NCBI GenBank assembly: GCA_021202495.1
Contig: JAJQCX010000018.1
Span: forward strand, 1 to 7,129
DNA length: 7,129 nucleotides
DNA from: Clostridia bacterium
GTDB lineage: Bacteria; Bacillota; Clostridia; UMGS1883
Direction of reading: 5' to 3'
Shown here: piece by piece, positions 5,032-7,129 of the stretch
Layout of the letters: each line of letters begins with the position of its first letter
Numbering within the stretch: position 1 is the stretch's first letter
Position numbers and translations under genes: made by a program
The notes under the pieces: generated by a model
The model's input: the letters and a program-made list of their open reading frames with translations, nothing else
What the model was told of the DNA's origin: nothing
Databases searched by the model: none

Positions 5032-6973
5032 CATAGAAATAATGCTTGAAACGTTAAAGCAGCAAAAATACATTATGATTTTGCACACGGTGGCACTCTT
5101 TTTGATGACGACGCTGCCGGGCTACATGACGCTGCAGGACATAAATGTGTCCGCGCGTGATGTGACGATGTTTTTCGCGCTCAATCCGCTTTACACGATT
5201 TCGGCGCTCGCGGTGGGCGTTTTTACGATACTTTTCACGTTTTCGTATTTGTTTAAGACAAATTCGATGCAGTTTTATGCTTCGATGCCGTATTCGAGAG
5301 AGTGTATGTACATTTCAAAATTTGCGGCATGCGCGGTGAGCGCTATTTTGCCGCTTGCGGCGATTTTGCTCATAAACAGCGGAGTATATGCCGTGATGGG
5401 GCTGTACAACTATTTTGAATACTCTGATATGCTTTTGGGCGTGGGCGCGGCGGCGCTCGGATATCTGACGGTTTTGGCGCTTGGGGCGTTCGCGGTGTCG
5501 GTTGCGGGCAATTCGTTCGCGTCGATTGTGATAATGAGTTTTGTGTGGCTCGTTTACCCGGTGACGGCGCTTGCGGCACAGCTTTCGGCGGATGCGTGGC
5601 TCAAGAACATGAGAGTGTATTTTAAGATGAATGGGTGCTATGTTTTTCCGCCCGCCATGAACATATATCTTGCGGGAGAAGAATTCAAATGGCAGTACGC
5701 ACTTTACGCGGCGCTTTACATTGCGGTGTTTTTCGCATTGGGGCTTATCTGTATCAAAAAAAGGCGCAACGAGAACACGAATAAGTTTTTCGTCTATCCC
5801 AAGATAGGCAGCGTGCTGAAATATTACATAGCGGCGGTGGCGTCGCTGGGGTTCGGAACAATCGTTTTGCAAGCCGGGAATTACAATTTCTTTATCGGGA
5901 TAATCGGCTATGTGCTGATGCTCTTTATCATCTATTCGGCGCTGCAGGCGATTTTTGACAAGGATATGCGCGGAATGTTCAAAAATTTGAAACGGTTTGC
6001 GCTGTTCGCTGTTATTTGGGTTGTTGTGATCGGAGTCATGATCGGGATATTTAACAACATTAAGCCGATTGCGTCGCTGTGCAGTGAAATGAATGTGTGG
6101 AGCTACGGCGCAGGAGGACAAAATATTGATATTGTCATTGAAGATAAGGGAAACATAGAGCGGGCGATTGCGCTTTTGTCGGAGACTGTCGAGAGCGGCG
6201 AGGAAGGGCGTAGAGTGTACGTCGATCCCTACCCGAACAACCCGTTTATTTCGATGACGTGGAATGAAAGTGTCGCGGCAGAGAGGTTTGAGGAATTTTA
6301 CGGCGCGGTAGTAAGCTCCGACGGATACAAAGCTTCGCTGGTGCGGTTGCTTGAAGCGAAGGATTATACAATTCAAATAAGCGCGGCGGGCGGCGCGTTT
6401 ACTTTGGCACAGGAGCAGGACGGATTTGACGCGGCGGTTGAGGCGTTGGTATCGGATGTGCAAAAATACAGCTACGAAGAGGAAAAGGCGAGCGGTATTT
6501 ACGCAAAGGTGTATTTGTGGAAAGACGCTTGGAGCAGGAATTTGTATATTTATTCCTGCTATGAGGACACGATAGATGCGCTTGAAAACGCGGGGCTGTA
6601 TGTAAAAGCGGAGAGCTTGTCCAATCTGACGCTTGTGTATGAGGGAAAGGTCATCTTTGAAACGAGCGATACGGACGAGATAAAGACGATACTGAGCTCG
6701 TCCGCCGGCGGAGGAAGCGAAATATACGCGATAGGCGTTGGGCTCGGAGTGAAGGGCGGATATGAATTTAATTACGCTTCCCTTTCAAATGCGGCGAAAA
6801 AGCTGATAAACCCCGAAAGCCTGAGCCTTGAGGAATTGGCGGAGCAATGCGAGGATTACACCGGAGAATATTATTACGATGATTTTTTCTCCGATATTCC
6901 GGCGAGCGCCGATATTGAGACACAAGAAGCGGCGGAGGTATACTACGTTGAGGAAGTGGCGGAAATAGGGTAA
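5006..6973 (+). CDS. ABC transporter permease with large C-terminal soluble domain (YtrC/YtrD-like, DUF6449-like)
   Basis: 655 residues; ATG 5006 has GGAGG (4992-4996) nine bases upstream inside the ABC ATPase gene. The N-terminus TSRKSFFN is positive and cytosolic-looking. Hydrophobic segments lie at about 22-40, 62-84, 103-131, 142-165, 170-192, 231-250, 268-290, 294-316 and 330-350, so eight or nine membrane passes. Residues ~351-655 are soluble and end in an acidic, Tyr-rich tail (~617-655). This layout, and its place after a YtrA regulator and a YtrB-like ATPase, fits the YtrC/YtrD-type permeases whose C-terminal part is, to my memory, the DUF6449 domain. As the only permease in the operon it may act as a homodimer. 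The substrate is unknown; export or sensing of cell-envelope compounds is a guess from relatives. With nine passes the C-terminal domain would be outside. Confidence 0.82.
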   Translation: MTSRKSFFNIEIMLETLKQQKYIMILHTVALFLMTTLPGYMTLQDINVSARDVTMFFALNPLYTISALAVGVFTILFTFSYLFKTNSMQFYASMPYSRECMYISKFAACAVSAILPLAAILLINSGVYAVMGLYNYFEYSDMLLGVGAAALGYLTVLALGAFAVSVAGNSFASIVIMSFVWLVYPVTALAAQLSADAWLKNMRVYFKMNGCYVFPPAMNIYLAGEEFKWQYALYAALYIAVFFALGLICIKKRRNENTNKFFVYPKIGSVLKYYIAAVASLGFGTIVLQAGNYNFFIGIIGYVLMLFIIYSALQAIFDKDMRGMFKNLKRFALFAVIWVVVIGVMIGIFNNIKPIASLCSEMNVWSYGAGGQNIDIVIEDKGNIERAIALLSETVESGEEGRRVYVDPYPNNPFISMTWNESVAAERFEEFYGAVVSSDGYKASLVRLLEAKDYTIQISAAGGAFTLAQEQDGFDAAVEALVSDVQKYSYEEEKASGIYAKVYLWKDAWSRNLYIYSCYEDTIDALENAGLYVKAESLSNLTLVYEGKVIFETSDTDEIKTILSSSAGGGSEIYAIGVGLGVKGGYEFNYASLSNAAKKLINPESLSLEELAEQCEDYTGEYYYDDFFSDIPASADIETQEAAEVYYVEEVAEIG

Positions 6974-7023
6974 AAAAGAGGGCTGTGTGCGTTGGAAAAT
7001 CCGATGCGCACAGCCCTCTTTTT
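6973..7023 (+). terminator. Rho-independent terminator of the GntR-ABC-permease operon
   Basis: Seen: a 24-bp stem, 6973-6996 with 7000-7023, with three G:T wobbles and the loop AAA; the GC-rich core AGAGGGCTGTG is flanked by an A-run and followed by TTTTTT-type sequence. The left arm starts on the last base of the permease stop codon. The three wobbles pair only in the + strand transcript, but the A-run and T-run would allow some function on the other strand too. Confidence 0.93.
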
Positions 7024-7054
7024 AGTGTGGAGTTTGAAGTGTGGAGTGTGGAGT
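7024..7054. repeat. Short direct repeats AGTGTGGAGT, three copies
   Basis: AGTGTGGAGT occurs at 7024-7033, 7038-7047 and 7045-7054, the last two overlapping with a 7-bp period. No gene lies here. Similar GTGTGGAG-type low-complexity stretches are found between genes in many Clostridia; function unknown. Confidence 0.7.
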
Positions 7055-7061
7055 TGAGGTA

Positions 7062-7084
7062 CAAATTTTGCGGAGCAAAATTTG
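7062..7084. repeat. Perfect 10-bp inverted repeat with GGA loop
   Basis: CAAATTTTGC (7062-7071), GGA, GCAAAATTTG (7075-7084), exact inverse complements. It would fold as an AT-rich hairpin, but it has no GC-rich core and follows a complete terminator, so it is more likely part of a dispersed intergenic repeat than a terminator. Confidence 0.75.
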
Positions 7085-7092
7085 ATTTGAAG

Positions 7093-7129
7093 GTATGACG
7101 GGCATGTCAATGCTCTGTGGTGAAAGTCC
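7093..7129 (+). mobile_element. Possible 5' end of a group II intron (cut by the window edge)
   Basis: From GTATG (7093) the sequence runs through a small hairpin (GGCAT 7101-7105 with ATGCT 7110-7114, one G:T pair) to CTGTGGTGAAAGTCC at the window end. The GTGGTGAAAGTCC phrase resembles domain I near the 5' end of bacterial group II introns as I remember them, and GTATG could be a variant of the usual GTGYG boundary. Insertion just downstream of a terminator or hairpin is typical of class C introns. Only 37 bases are visible, so this is a tentative call. Confidence 0.3.

Noticed and set aside
5315..6463. Long 382-codon open frame on the complement inside the permease gene
   Set aside because: It is antisense to a convincing membrane protein, its product is rich in Arg and His in the way expected of a shadow frame, and no ribosome binding site was noticed.

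Overview
The window most likely comes from a spore-forming or formerly spore-forming member of the Bacillota (class Clostridia-like), probably a metagenome or draft-genome contig. The evidence is AGGAGG-type ribosome binding sites before most genes, sigma-A promoters with 17-bp spacers, a YtxC-like sporulation protein, a YtrA-type GntR regulator paired with an ABC transporter, and rho-independent terminators. The first 74 bases are almost pure C and look like a sequencing or assembly artefact at a contig end rather than biology.

Left third (96-2200, + strand): an AraC-family DNA-binding protein that is probably cut off at its N-terminus by the poly-C edge; a cysteine-rich DUF6873-like (GME-fold-like) protein starting directly after its stop codon; and, 54 bases on, a short YtxC-like sporulation protein with a C-terminal CxxCxxCxxC tail. 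A strong hairpin (2165-2200) closes this unit and also serves the convergent gene from the other side.

Middle (2203-3522, - strand): an AAA_14/DUF4143-type ATPase with Walker motifs and a PD-(D/E)xK-like C-terminal part. It has its own near-consensus promoter, embedded in a set of repeated palindromes (two complete 28-bp copies 40 bp apart plus a half-site inside the promoter spacer). This is the most striking unexplained structure in the window.

Right half (3674-7023, + strand): a tightly packed three-gene operon with overlapping genes, namely a YtrA-type GntR repressor, an ABC ATPase and a 655-residue membrane protein with a large soluble C-terminal domain. It is driven by TTGACA-17-TATACT, with a perfect 9+2+9 dyad between the start of transcription and the ribosome binding site, the expected place for autorepression. 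The inferred logic is that a ligand or cell-envelope stress releases the repressor and the ABC exporter/sensor is made. The operon ends in a 24-bp terminator hairpin.

The last ~105 bases are non-coding: GTGTGGAGT repeats, a perfect 10-bp dyad, and a terminal stretch that may be the 5' end of a group II intron. No tRNA, rRNA or CRISPR array was seen.
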